The notes below the pieces were generated by a model. It saw only the letters and a list, made by a program, of their open reading frames with translations. It did not search any database and was not told the origin of the DNA. This document shows positions 46,757 through 58,052 of a stretch of 64,000 nt of DNA, piece after piece. This DNA comes from Stereum hirsutum FP-91666 SS1 (lineage: Eukaryota; Basidiomycota; Agaricomycetes; Russulales; Stereaceae), in contig NW_006763149.1 in the NCBI RefSeq assembly GCF_000264905.1, positions 714,212 through 778,211 on the forward strand, in the 5' to 3' direction. Numbering within the stretch: position 1 is the first letter of the stretch; every line of letters begins with the position of its first letter. The translations under genes and the position numbers were made by a program.

Positions 46757-47425
46757 TCGACCTTTGTTCAGGTCTCCGTCATGTGCTTCGGATTTATCTC
46801 ATTCTGTTATCGCACTGCTGTCGTTGCTAACGATGTTTGCGCATGATGTATCAGAACATGTAGTAGTAACCCTCATCTGTCCGACTCTCTGGTCACAAGA
46901 TGCACGCAGCTCGTCATTGCTAGTGTCCGAATAGCATCGGTAGTTTCTGTCAATACTCGATCGAGAGCATCTTTAGTGTGAACCGTGGTCGAAAGGGGTA
47001 GGGATTCGTGCTCACAGATACATAAAACTATATATTTCTCTGGCCGGGAAAATGACACGGCCAGTCACAAATCGAGACGGTAAGTACAACAAACGAAACA
47101 AGAAATAACCCGAGTTACAGCGAACACGGGATGTATAACGCGTCGCGAAAGTGGTATAGAAAGTAGATCGAGACAAAGCCAGCAGGCCAAGAACGAGGTT
47201 AAATGGAAGTTGGGGGTCGCGGAGGGATAACAACAATGGCCAAGGGCAGAACTAGCATATTCGGGATAACACATGTGTACATATCAAGTCAGAAATCACT
47301 AGGAGGACATAGAAAGAGATTGAAAAATATCAAACGATCGCAAGCCAATTGCGGATTCGGTTCATACACCTGGTTCGTTCTTATTTACACCATCGTGCCA
47401 GCGAGAGGTAAGCCGCGATAGCTGA
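46757..47425. other. intergenic region between convergent genes
   Basis: This lies between the 3' ends of dynamin copy 3 (+) and the AT-hook-like gene (-). No gene is supported. Confidence 0.5.
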
Positions 47426-50400
47426 TCAAACGACGTAGACGTTCTCGGTACGAAGGTCGTACTCCTTCAGGTTCTTGAAGTACTCAGTCCTCGCCCTCTT
47501 AGCTTCTTCTCTCTGCTAATGATAAGAAAAAATATCAGCTAAGCACTGCAGACGAAATGCTGCGACATAAACATACCTCCCGCACGTCTTCATCCGTACT
47601 AACATCCTGCTTCTTCTTCCGAGACCTGCTCCTACTCCCCTCGGACCTCGACCTTCCGCCTCGTCCACGGCTTCTGCCTGACACAGGTTTGCCCCTAGTG
47701 GTACTCCTGCCTCGAGCGCTTGCCTTGGAAGTAGGAGCTCTACTCCGGGACGCCTTACGCTTCGGCCTGTCTTCGTCTTCTTCGTCCTCATTGGCACTAT
47801 CATCTGGTGCGTCGTCGTCATTGCGCCTTGTCTTGGAATTAGAAAGCCTGCTCGACCGTCGCTTTCCCTGGGGTTCCTCCTCCTCCTGCTCGTCATCCTC
47901 TTCCTCTTCGTCGTCGCTCGGCCCCCGAGTGATTGCCTTCCCCTTCCCTTTATGCCTCACCGGACTCTCCGACGGCATATCCATATCGAGAGGATTGAAG
48001 TCCGTAACCAAGTCCTCCATCATATCCTCATCAACCCTCCTCTTGACCGGACTTGGACTGTCCGCAACACTCGGTGTCCTGTCCCCAGAGAGGTCTACCT
48101 CAACATGACCGGAAATGCCAACATCTGATCCCGAATCTCCCTGGATCAACTCTTCTAGCCCTTCAAACGCGGCGTCGGGCTGTACATTCATCAACTCCAC
48201 CATGACTGAACTGTCGACTTCGTTCGTATGCCGTCTACGCTTCCGCATAGTTACTTCAGTTTCGGGACGTTTACGGACTGTACGATCGACGTTGCGAGGT
48301 GTCATGACGGTGGATGGGATAGTTATAGTACGAGTCGAGCCAAGGAGGGCGATGGTGCCAGGGACCTGGGGTTGACTTTGACTATCGGGGCGAGATGGAG
48401 TAACGGGCACGGCGATGCGATGGCGAGATGGAGAGACGCTGCCTCGTCCTTGGCGAGACCGACGATGAGGCGTGCGAGGCCCAGCGGATTCGACGTCCTC
48501 GGGTATGAATTGGTTCTCGTCACCGCCTAGCTCGACTTTCTCCTCGTCGTCCTCCCGAGGTTGCTTGTTAGGCATCTTCAACAGATCTTCATCCATGTTT
48601 GGAAGATCAACAGCCGGCTGCGCATCACCATACAGATCATCGTCGCTGTCTTCGTACCCACCAGGCCATGCAGGTAGACCTTCACTCTCCACCACGGGCA
48701 CACCAGACGCAACAGGCAACGAGTCGCTCCGCTCAACCTCGATGTTCCCAAACGGCTGACGCGTCTGGACCGGCGCAGCTGGAGGTGTAGGGACGCGTGG
48801 TACAGGTCCAGCGACGGCGGCTGAGCGCGAAGTCGCAGCGGATCCCGCTCGTCTTTTCTTCTTCAACCGAGCTTCAGCTGCGAAGAAGCCGAACGGATCG
48901 TCTTGAGTGGGAGTAGTTTCGCGGTGATGGCCTCGCGAGCGATGGCCGTGCCGGCGACGGGAAAGGCCAGCGTCACGGTCGAGGGCGGTGTAGCGAGGGC
49001 GTCGCGGGTCGAGCTGAACTTCGCGTTCATGGTTGTGTGAGCGGTTGATCGTTACGGCTGGGGAGCTGTGTGCGGGCGGTTGTTGGGCAGGATGATGGCG
49101 ATGGGAATGATGCTCCGTCTGAGGATGGGGACGAGCATGAGTGCCAGGATGGGTCTGCCTTGGCTTCGCTGGTGGTGTCTTGGGAAGTGCCTCGTCGGCC
49201 ATTGGAAGTTCATCCTCGACTTCCGTAGGGATCTGCTCGCCAACATCGCCCGGATCAACGTTATCGAAGTTGCCATAATCCTCGATGTACTCCTTCCCTT
49301 TATCAAACCCGACATACCGCGGCGCCTCAGCCTTTCTCGGGTCCGTCGCACTAGGTGGGTGGCTCGGGATCCTTGGCCTCAATACACCCCGATGGGCACC
49401 TCCACGGCGATTATGTGTGGGCGTGCGGAAATTGAGGTCCTGTTGAGTTGGCGTACGCGTTTCAACCCCTTCACCTGTGGGGGCGGTACGATCATGAGTG
49501 GGCGTGCGAAACGGCGGAGGGTCAGGATGGTTAAGAGGGTAGCCAGAGGGATCGAAGGCGTTCGCATTCTCGTTCTCCTTGTCAGAGTTGTGAGAGACCT
49601 GTGAACTGTGGAAAGGCGATGGTACTTCTGAGTTCTGCTCGTCAAGATCATCGGAGGGGAATGGCACGGCGTAGGGATCGTCCGGCTGGGGTCCAATGTC
49701 GAGATCGAAGTTCTCGTTCTCGTCGTCAGAGAATTCGAATTCGAGAGGCTCAGAGGGCTCTCTGGATGGGGCTTTCGCTTTACCCTTGCCTTTGTCTCGA
49801 GCCGGGGCCTGTGCCCCGATATCGACGTCTGACTCCCAAGGGATGCTTGTAGGCGAAGACGACCTCATGATAGTGACGGGCTCTCCGTTCTCGTCCAGTT
49901 CCACCTCCATATAATGATGACGATGAGACCGAGGGATGTGACCAGACTGGCCTTTGTCGTCCTCCTGGCCGTGAGACTTGGAAGCTATACCGGGTGAGTA
50001 CAAGTTCTCCCGGACGAAAGCGAACTGATTATCCTTGTCCGAAGAGGGAACCTCCGAACCCGGATCTTGGTCTGTTGGTCTCTCCTGCGGCACATACTCG
50101 AGCTCATCGTCTGCTTCCTCGCCACGGCCGCGAGCGACCTCCAACTCTTCTTCGTCTTCATCTCCCGAAAATCCCAATCCGTCCGCAACAGCTCTATCGA
50201 GCTCGCTGTCATCGTACATCCTATTCCTCTTCTCGATAGGCTTTGGACTAGGCGTGCTTTCGTCGTCCGAATATGTTGGTGAGCTGGGAGGGAGAGACGT
50301 CTCCCTAACCTCATCGTTCTCCTCGGAGCCACTACCGTCGAAAAGAGCAGTGGGAGGGTCGATACCTGCTCCATCATGCGGAGAACGGTCGGTCGGGTAA

Positions 50401-51311
50401 TGACGACCAGGACGAGGCTCCAGTTCGGCTTCTGTATTGGTGGCACGAATATGCGCTTCGTAGGAATCAGATGATGGTGTTTGAAGCCCTGTGGGAATGG
50501 TCGTAGCTGCGACTGGAGCTGGAGGTGGTTGCGGGGGAAGTTGGAGAGGGCCTGCATGATGATTGTTCGATGCAGCGACGTGAGCTGGAGCGGGGGCGGC
50601 AGCAGAGCGAGGAGCACGGGAAGTAGAGGGTTGCCGCTGGGAGGAAGCATGACGGTGCCGAGGGTGTTCATGGTGATGGTGTTCGTGTGGGGTCGGACTG
50701 GGGGCGTCGAGATAGATGGGTGGTGCACGCAGGGCACGGTTGACGGTTGAAAGTACGAGCGGGTGAACGGGACGGGGCGCTGGGGTTCGGAGCGCCTCAG
50801 GCTCTATTGCCGTGGTGCGAGTCGGTGTTGCGTCGCGCTGAGGAGTAAGGGAACCATCGTGTGACTGCTCCTCACCTTCGCCAGCCTCTGGTTCGGGCTT
50901 CGCTTTGGCCTTCACTTCATCCTTCCCTGTATCCTTCGCCTTCGCGGGGGGCCTGCCCCTCCGTCTCGGTTTCGTCTCGGCCACAGCACTCGTCTTCAAC
51001 TTTGGCCCTGGCTTGAACCTTCCCTTCCTGATCGGAGGCAGCTCCACCACTACGTCCTTCTTAGGCTTCTTCTTCTTCGGCGTAGGATCCTCGTCCTCTT
51101 CGTCCTGCTCCCCTGCGCCTACTCCCTCCGTACGTTTGGCAGACTGCCCCGTATCGCGATTCCGCGGCGTCTTGTCAATAAGGACATATACTTGAGACTT
51201 TCTCTTGCGTTTACGCGTGTTTTTCGTTGGCTCTGGTTCGGGTTCGGGTGGTGACTCGTGGTCGGAGGAAAGGGGTGCAACAGCGCGACGAGCGCGAGTC
51301 TTCGGTGCCAT
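47426..51311 (-). CDS. large disordered nuclear protein with AT-hook-like motif, unrecognised
   Basis: One very long exon (51311 to about 47577) is joined by a short intron to a small last exon (47515 to 47426). The start is the ATG complementary to 51309-51311 (MAPKTRARRAV); no earlier in-frame ATG is seen. The protein (about 1280 residues) is mostly low complexity: basic patches (TRKRKRKSQVY, PKKKKPKKD), an AT-hook-like RRRGRPPAKAK at about residue 115, His/Pro-rich tracts, long Asp/Glu/Ser tracts and several FRTPTH-type repeats near the middle. It closes with an RGR/SR-rich tail (SRGRGGRSRSEGSRSRSRKK). The last exon gives a helical, charged end, REEAKRARTEYFKNLKEYDL then RTENVYVV. This is the only part that looks folded and conserved. 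A chromatin- or DNA-binding role is suggested by composition only. Confidence 0.75.
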
Positions 51312-51704
51312 TTCAAGCACTGTATTTCCTGGACTATCACAGATTTAAAACGTTATATAAGACAAGGTCCAAGCAACAGTGAAAATAGGAGAAAGAAATC
51401 GACAAACTTGGAGAACGGAAAGACGGAGATGGAAGTCGAGGAGAGGAAACGCGAACACGGCCATCGGTTCGTTGATTGACTGCCGTGAGAATGGTATGAC
51501 ACGTCGGCACGTGGTCGCAGTTTATTGTTTCGACGCGACGCGCGCGTCGTCCTTGATCAACGACCACAATTCACGATATCAGACGTCTGTTATCCGACTA
51601 GTTCTTCATTGTATATTTATGTTGCTCTTTTATTTGCTGTACTTTTCAGGTTGGCTTCATGGGTAGCAGCGTTCCGAGTGAGTTCCAAACGCCCAAGAAT
51701 CTTA

Positions 51705-51774
51705 CAGTCGTTTGCATATGAAACCCGAGGCGGCGTTTTTCTGTGCGCGCGGAAAGTTGTTTGTCTTATCCAAA
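51705..51774 (+). repeat. left TIR of the MITE
   Basis: Seventy bases starting CAGTCGTTTGC, with four differences from the reverse complement of the right end. An alternating GCGCGCG run lies in its middle. Confidence 0.88.
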
Positions 51775-52377
51775 CAGTCACGGTGAGTCACAGTGTGGCA
51801 CCCGAGGGCACCATGAGCCACATAGTCAAAGAATGTGGACCAAAGCCTTGCCAAAGCCTCGACACTGACATTTGCGTCAGTCTAAGGGTGGATAAAGAAG
51901 TGCAGAAAATGTTTCATTATAAAATGGGAGCTGTACATTTTACACTATGGGACACAGAACAGTTGTGTACATGGGTGATGATGGACGAGGGCCTCCTCGC
52001 AATGTCAAGTTGAGCACCTTCAATCATTGAGACATCAGCTCAGAACCTACCCACTAGGAGGAGTAGGGGAAAGAGGTACTGATGTTGTACGAATCCAAAT
52101 CTGTGTCGGAGGAACATTCACTGGTACTCAAGATGGAAAGCAAGGTCGGCTTGACTTGTTCAAGTCTAACCTGAACTCATTGACAGCTCCGTCGTCGCTG
52201 AGAATGTGCAGGGCTGCTTGCAATTACCATGTATATAGTAGGTTCCGAAGATGCTAAGGTGTAAAAGGAAGGTCCAGCACGTTCGAAGCAAGGAGATGCG
52301 TACACGGTGTGTACAGTGTGTACGGGCATTGTTCGAAGACTTCGGAAATGTCCGTTGTGACAAGTGTTCGTCACGTA

Positions 52378-52447
52378 TTTGGCTAAGACAAACAACTTTC
52401 CGCGCGCGCGGAAAAACGCCACCTCGGGTTTCATATGCAAACGACTG
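52378..52447 (-). repeat. right TIR of the MITE
   Basis: This is the reverse complement of the left TIR and ends GCAAACGACTG, followed by TA. Confidence 0.88.
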
Positions 52448-52689
52448 TATTCCATCTTGCCACTGTCTGACTCCGATGCACAGTGCGCGCTTAGCCCACT
52501 TCCTTGGACTCATTATTCCCAAGAGTTATCCTCTTCATTTACCACTTCTTCGAATCCCCTCTAATCCCTTCGATGAGTAGTTCTACCATTTTCTTTTCAG
52601 TCATATTCGCAAGGACTGGACGATCTATTCTTGTGTTATCGCGGTCTGTGCTCTCTGCGCTGTGTCCAGCTCCTCCCGGACAAAGCTAT

Positions 52690-52726
52690 GCCCTCTTAGC
52701 TCAGTGGTAGAGCGCATCACTCGTAA
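52690..52726 (+). pseudogene. tRNA-Thr(CGT)-like 5' half
   Basis: The sequence matches the 5' half of the complete tRNA at 53062: a seven-base acceptor strand (GCCCTCT), D arm TAGCTCAGTGGTAGAGCG, then CATCA and an anticodon loop with CGT. After CTCGTAA the tRNA resemblance stops, where the intron of the intact gene would begin. No matching 3' half follows nearby. It is either a truncated copy or one half of an interrupted gene. Confidence 0.7.
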
Positions 52727-53061
52727 CGTATTTATGCTTACGTCACGTAGCTTACGTTAACGTGATAAGTACTGACCACCGATAGCATCGTCATTTGATC
52801 GTCATTTACTCACAACGCATCCCCGACCTGCCACCAGCGCGCATCCTCAGACCTGCCTCAGACTGAAGTCAACCTGACCGGGGATCTGTCGACCGTCTAA
52901 TGTCTGCCGTCCCATTGACAGTTTTTTCGTATCACCTACCAGGTATTTTAATGATGTGCTTTTACCAAGCCATACAGGAGCGACCTTGGCTTCGCTTGTA
53001 ACTCCGCCTGGCTGACTCTTTTCCATCCAGTTAGATTGTTATCAAAGTCTGCAACAGGCAT

Positions 53062-53144
53062 GCCCGATTAGCTCAGTGGTAGAGCGCGTCACTCGTATCA
53101 GCGCGCACATGATGAGGTCGGTTGTTCGAATCAGCCATCGGGCA
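53062..53144 (+). tRNA. tRNA-Thr (anticodon CGT), with an 11-nt intron
   Basis: The cloverleaf folds well. The acceptor pairs GCCCGAT with ATCGGGC, with discriminator A. The D arm is GCTC...GAGC and the anticodon stem pairs CGTCA with TGATG, with one G-T. The loop is CTCGTA...A, carrying CGT at 34-36, and the T arm is GGTTG TTCGAAT CAGCC. Eleven bases (53098-53108 approximately) lie just after position 37, the canonical place for nuclear tRNA introns. Without them the tRNA is 72 nt. A-box and B-box are intact. A Pol III T-run is not obvious directly downstream. Confidence 0.88.
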
Positions 53145-53937
53145 TGGTATACTTTTGCAAAAGCAAACAAACTGTAATAGGGCCCTGCGAAATGTCGTGG
53201 GCCGGAGCTGGACGCGCATGCGAAACGATGTTCGATGGCCGACGTTACGGCGTTACGGCGATTGGCGGCCGGGCACTGCACAAAAAAAACACTTATTCAG
53301 GAGAGCGGGGCCGACGCGAGTAACTCGCGCATGACAGGGAGGGACTACAGAGGGATAGCTAGCACTTTATATATCATGCCTATTGTTCCAGATGAGACAA
53401 CGCGAGGGTGGCGCGTGGGAACGAGGCGCCAAAAGGGGGAGACGTGGTCGCGACGCGGTGGCGGAAAGGGTCGAGTTGCCCGCTACACCGCCGGGCGTGC
53501 TAATCCTCGGCACGGCCCCCATCCGAAATACCCCGGGATAGGGACGCTGCGACCATGTGCGATCCCGGCACCGATACCATAACGAGGATTTTCGAAATTG
53601 ATGTTCCAGGCTTGTCCGGCGGCCCGTGCAACAGGGCTTTTCGAAAAGGTTGTCCCAAGGTTGCAACGTCCTCCCCTCTACGTATCCGCTTAGTCAGCCG
53701 CTCCCTACCGCCTTCAGAAAGCTCTGACGACTGCATATGCTCAAGTCGCGTTCTCCTTGGGTAGCTCATCCTTCCCCGCCTCACTGAGTGTCATATACCA
53801 CTCATGTAAGTACTATCCATTTAGTAGATGCCTGCTACGTATTTATTTTGACCATCTGTCCGTCCAGTCCGTCTTCTATACCCTTGGAAAAAACAGCAGC
53901 GGATGAACGTATTCAAGGTGTCTCGCTAGTTGTGTAT
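53145..53937. other. GC-rich spacer in the tRNA cluster
   Basis: No gene is supported. A GC-rich block at 53480-53660 shares short motifs (CCAAGGTTG, CACCGCCGG, CCCCGG near CGGA) with 54060-54210. This suggests that both belong to one dispersed or duplicated repeat. Confidence 0.4.
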
Positions 53938-54023
53938 GCCTCTATGGTCTAGTGGTTTCGCTATAGGTTTGTTCTGTGCCCGACCGTGGTTTTAGGCCGC
54001 GCGTTCAATTCTTGCCGCGGGCA
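53938..54023 (+). pseudogene. tRNA-like unit with A and B boxes (tRNA-Glu-like 5' part)
   Basis: TATGGTCTAGTGG matches a tRNA-Glu A box/D arm, and GCGTTCAATTC 58 bases later matches a B box. The acceptor strands (GCCTCTA and CGCGGGC) pair poorly and no anticodon stem forms convincingly. This may be a degraded tRNA or the head of a tRNA-derived SINE. Confidence 0.5.
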
Positions 54024-54252
54024 ACCAGCATTTTGGGTGTTTGGCGGCTTGGCGGGAACCCTCGCAGTGCCCCATGGACAACCTTGGTACAACCTTGGCC
54101 GGCAACATCGGATCTGGGTCCGTCCGAAAAACCCCGGAACAGTATCGTGTCTGGCCTGTGACAACGTGCCGCCCGGCCGACCCTGTTACAAGGCTTCCGC
54201 CCTCCGGCGGTGTACCTGACACCTACCAGATCTGAACGCGCGGAATAGATCA

Positions 54253-54282
54253 AGGTCGGTTGTTCAATCCAGCCAGCGGGCA
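54253..54282 (+). pseudogene. tRNA-Thr-like 3' half
   Basis: AGGTCGGTTGTTCAATCCAG and the following CCAGCGGGCA match the variable loop, T arm and acceptor end of the tRNA-Thr at 53062. The 5' half is absent immediately upstream. Its acceptor strand (AGCGGGC) would pair with six of seven bases of the orphan 5' half at 52690. Confidence 0.6.
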
Positions 54283-54768
54283 TCGAGTGTCTTCTACCAT
54301 TTTAAAGCCACCGTCCTTCACGCTTTTTGCTACCGCAAACCTTTACCGGCATTCTCGTGTATACTACGGCATTTTTGCTTAATTGTGAGTGGTATCTTCG
54401 TCATCACTCTTTGAACAAATTTTTCTTTTGCCTTCTGCGACGACACGATAGGTTGCCTGCTAGCTGGATTGAACGATGACTCATTGGACCGGCCGCGCTA
54501 CCACGCTTCTACCCGTACTCTGAGTACACTTGTGTCTGCTGTAGGTATGCATCTTCCAGTCGCCTATGTTTATTGACTCCATGGTACGAAGACAAAGTAA
54601 CAGTGTCGTGTGGCGCCAGATGGGCTTTCGTGGCAACATCATCATCGATGATTGGCAGCCTCGAGGATCTGAAGCAAAACATGACAAATTGTACTTAGCA
54701 GGCCATACAGCTACACTTTCATCGCGACAAACGTTCACTCTAGGTGAGTCGCTGCACGTACTCGTTAT
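54283..54768. other. spacer between tRNA fragments and membrane-protein gene
   Basis: No gene is supported. It should include the 3' UTR of the minus-strand gene that ends at 54769. Confidence 0.4.
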
Positions 54769-56894
54769 TCAAGATCTAACACCGAACCATTGCCACCAAA
54801 GCAGCGCCACCCTCCTCGACGACTCCAAAGCATCTTGCACATCACCAATGCCCGTCAGCCCAATATTCAACCGCCCCGCAGCCAGCCTTCTATCAAGCTC
54901 AAGGTCAGAAAGCACCTCCGCCCTCTGACTACCGACTATCCGAACGTTCTCGCTCCGGAGATGTAGCCACATGGTCGGCGACGGTGATTTTGAAGTTTCT
55001 GGGACCGATATCGAAGGCATGCCATCACAGGGAACCCAGTAATGCCATGTCTGTACGTCCCCGGTTTGGCTGGAGGCACCGCGCGGTATGAACATCGGAT
55101 GTGAGATATTGCGCTCGTGATCGACGGTGTCGGAGCTTGCGGAGGTGCACGACAAGACACGAACAGCGGGTATAGCAAAGATAGACGGCGTGCCAGGATT
55201 TCGAGGGCGATCAACGGTACGACTAAAAAATAAAATACAGCAGTCGTAGACGTCCATTGGCGCAAGCTTCGACCCTGCCATCCACGCCATGGTCGATAAC
55301 GTAGTGTCCCCTATCACTCCGAGTACCCGAACATTGACTGACGCAGCGTGAATTTTGGTCTCCCTTATGGGCGGCAAATGGCTCGCGCTGAGAGGGTATG
55401 CCAGCGAAAATACGGATGATGCAAGTGGGGATCCTGAGGTAGATTGCCGAATCCATCGAATGAGGAGCGGAGCGGAGAGACAGTCTTCTCCGTAGACGTG
55501 CCCGTTCGATTCTCGCGGATGGTTTTGGATCTGATACGTCGCGATGCCCAAAAAGAGATGTAACACCCTCTCCTTCATATCCTCCGGTAGACCGTCCCAC
55601 GGTCTCTTCACCACCATACGATGCGCCATGGGCATACTCGGACTTGAGAAGTGATACACGACGATACGAAGGATGAACCAGAGCGCTTGAAACGCCGTCC
55701 AAAGAAGCGTGATGGAAGTGGGTTGTTGGGCGAGGATGAAATAAGTCAGGACGATGGAAAATGTACACAGGATGGCGCCGAAAAGCCATGCCGTACGCCA
55801 CCACCTGTGTCGTCTCGGATCGTCAACGGCGCCGAGAAATATCTTCTTGGATCCTCCTGGTTTCTTGGTGGAAGGCAACTGGCCGGCGATGATGTCGATA
55901 TCGCCTCCAGTCAGGATAAGGGCCCGTGAGATGATGATTTCGTGGAGCTCAACGACTACGGCGAAGAGAAAGAAGTACGTCCATGGAATTACTGTGACGA
56001 TGGCAAGAAGCGGTCCAGCAAGTCGCCAGAGACACCATGCCTCTGTGAGCTTGAGCGTAGAGACAGAGAGTGCCGCAAATTGAAAGCGGGATCGGTGTTT
56101 TCGAGCGAAAGGGTGGTCTCCGTAGGTGTACACGGCGAAAGCCTCGTCCGCGTCTGTTGCAGGGAGCTCATTGAGGACGGTGGATGTCGAAGAGTCGAAC
56201 GCGTACACGTCTCGACATAGCGAGTGCTCCCTAGCAGGGTTGTGAATCTAGAGCACGAAAGTCAGCTCGTTAGTATCGTGGATTGGAGCGCAACGAATTC
56301 AGCGACCACACTTACTGAGCTATGATATCGGTACAGCCCCAATGGTACCTCCAATGTACTTCGGACCTTGTTCGCGACGCCCCAGCCTCTCGAACCGAGC
56401 CTCACGTCCATGCCTATGGCCGAATCCGACGCCTTCGTTCTCAACCCCAACGTATGTCTCAGCCATCCAGGACTAGCACCACTGATACAACCCTTCACAA
56501 CAGACAGGGCTCCGAAAGTGCTAATGGGTGCCCATGCCAGGCCCGCCGCTCCACGTTGACCCAACACGAAGGATTCGGTGATTGACGATCCGACGAGGGT
56601 GGTGAGTGCCCCGATTTCGTCGAGACTGTTGCCAAAGGATATGGATGGGAAGAAGCTTGTGCCTGCAATGGTAGTGTTGGTAGCCATGGAGGTTGTGAGT
56701 GCTATGCGCGGCATGAACAGAGCAATATTTATACCAAGCCCAAAGGATGAACCATCAGAATCAAGGGCAGCCTTTGCTTGGGTGATTGGGTGGGCATACC
56801 GTTGGCAAGCATGTCTTGCGTTATGTGAATGCGTCAACCAAGTCTCGACATGGATAAAGACCTCTGAGCGGTCAGGTCTCCTGGATTGATGCAT
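54769..56894 (-). CDS. polytopic membrane protein of unknown function
   Basis: There are two exons separated by a 60-70 nt intron (donor GTAAGT at about 56315, branch ACTAAC, acceptor GCTCTAG at about 56250). The junction reads HSS|IHNPAREHSLCRDVYAFD in frame. Hydrophobic segments appear near the N-terminus (GLGINIALFMPRIAL, then SSITESFVLGQRGAAGLAWA) and in the second exon (LLAIVTVIPWTYFFLFAVVV, WLFGAILCTFSIVLTYFILA, LLWTAFQALWFILRIVVYHF). A soluble C-terminal half of about 270 residues follows. This architecture is common for lineage-specific basidiomycete membrane proteins. No named domain is recognised. The start is uncertain: Met at 56894 is the first available, and Met at 56716 would also give a plausible protein. 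No signal of transfer. Confidence 0.7.
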
Positions 56895-57467
56895 GATGCG
56901 CGGTGTTGACGCGGAGATACTTCCAGTGGTATCGTCCACATCCGCCTCAGAGGATGGAGACTTGCTCTGGCAACGATGACGACTAGAAAATCCCAGTAAA
57001 AGCCCAACGATGGGTTGCGATGAGCAAACAGTGGTTCTGAGCGGAAATGAAATGCCAACTGGCTTAGAACTAGTCGTTCAGCCGACGAGTGTATCACCGG
57101 TTCTCAATGCACACCTTTCGAGATATCGATCAAAAGGATGAGCGCGAGACCATACGTAGTCTTTGATGCCTCGGCGGTATACAATCGACGAGCTTGCGAG
57201 TCCATGGAGGAGAAAAGAACGAGTCAAGCACGCTGAAATCGAGCTTCATGCGACTTTTACGATGCTGTAGACAATGTCTGGTCTGCATGCGCGACATGAA
57301 TTAGGCAAAAGTCATCAGCGACGACAAAGAGCTACGAGCTCGTGCTCGACCTAGGGAGAGAATAATTCTCTCTTAGATGGAAGAGAAAATAGAGTAGAAA
57401 AACAGTTATGATACTAAAGCACTGTTGGTAGGATTTAAGTGACTCCACAAATCATAACGACCACCGG
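56895..57467. other. intergenic region
   Basis: No supported gene. It holds the upstream side of the membrane-protein gene and the 3' side of the next minus-strand gene. Confidence 0.45.
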
Positions 57468-58052
57468 TCAGTCGCAGTCGCCGTAATCGCTACAAATAAA
57501 CGGCTCAATAAGAATGGAGGACGGAAAATGAATAAGAGCGCTGAAGAGTGATGATGGCCAACGTACGAACGGCTATTGGGGTCTCCATCACATTCGTCCA
57601 AATACTCCTCAAACTCATCAAGCATGTCTTCCATGGTCTCTCCACTTGTGCGGAAGATTTTTCCTCCTTCATCGAACACATGGAGTTCCTCGTTCTCGAA
57701 TCGTCTATGGCACCATTAAAAAAAGTCAATAAATACACGAGTCGCTTCAATTCTTCACAAGCAACTTGCCACCTATTCAGAATGACACTCACATCTCGAG
57801 CCACGACATGCACCGATTGATCCACGGCCACCTAGTACGCTTTGCCTCTTGCTTCATCCGCTTCCTCTCCGGAGAGTCAGAACTTTCTGCTTCACCAGAG
57901 TCGTCTTCTTCTTCTGAGCCAGATTGATCATCGGACTCTCCACGCTTACGCTTGACGGAGCTAGTCGTGGCATGCTGGCCCTCCGTGAAGGATTCTGCTT
58001 CCGAGTCTGTAGAGTGGACCTCGACAACTTCGCGTTTGCCTTTGCTCGGCAT
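57468..58052 (-). CDS. small acidic/basic nuclear-type protein, unrecognised
   Basis: Three exons can be joined. Exon 1 runs from ATG at 58052 to about 57795. It encodes a Ser/Asp/Glu-rich region with a bipartite basic patch (VKRKRGES, then SPERKRMKQEAKRTRWPW). Exon 2 (about 57705-57567) gives IRFENEELHVFDEGGKIFRT and an acidic helix, EDMLDEFEEYLDECDGDP. A last short exon gives SDYGDCD and a TGA at 57468-57470. Predicted length is about 145 residues. The basic patch could be a nuclear localisation signal. Family unknown. Confidence 0.6.

Larger units (their letters stand above)
51705..52447 (+). mobile_element. 743-bp MITE with 70-bp TIRs and TA target duplication
   Basis: The two ends are inverted copies of each other: CAGTCGTTTGCATATGAAAC begins both, and about 66 of 70 bases match. 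The dinucleotide TA flanks both sides (51703-51704 and 52448-52449). CAGT ends and a TA duplication point to the Tc1/mariner (IS630) superfamily. The interior has no transposase-like frame, so this is a non-autonomous element. It sits about 390 bases upstream of the AT-hook-like gene. Confidence 0.88.

Noticed and set aside
47557..49914. Plus-strand frames opposite the AT-hook-like gene
   Set aside because: They mirror the low-complexity acidic and basic tracts of the minus-strand gene and have no introns or motifs.
51525..52013. 162-codon plus-strand frame across the MITE left end
   Set aside because: It includes the inverted repeat, does not resemble any transposase and begins outside the element.
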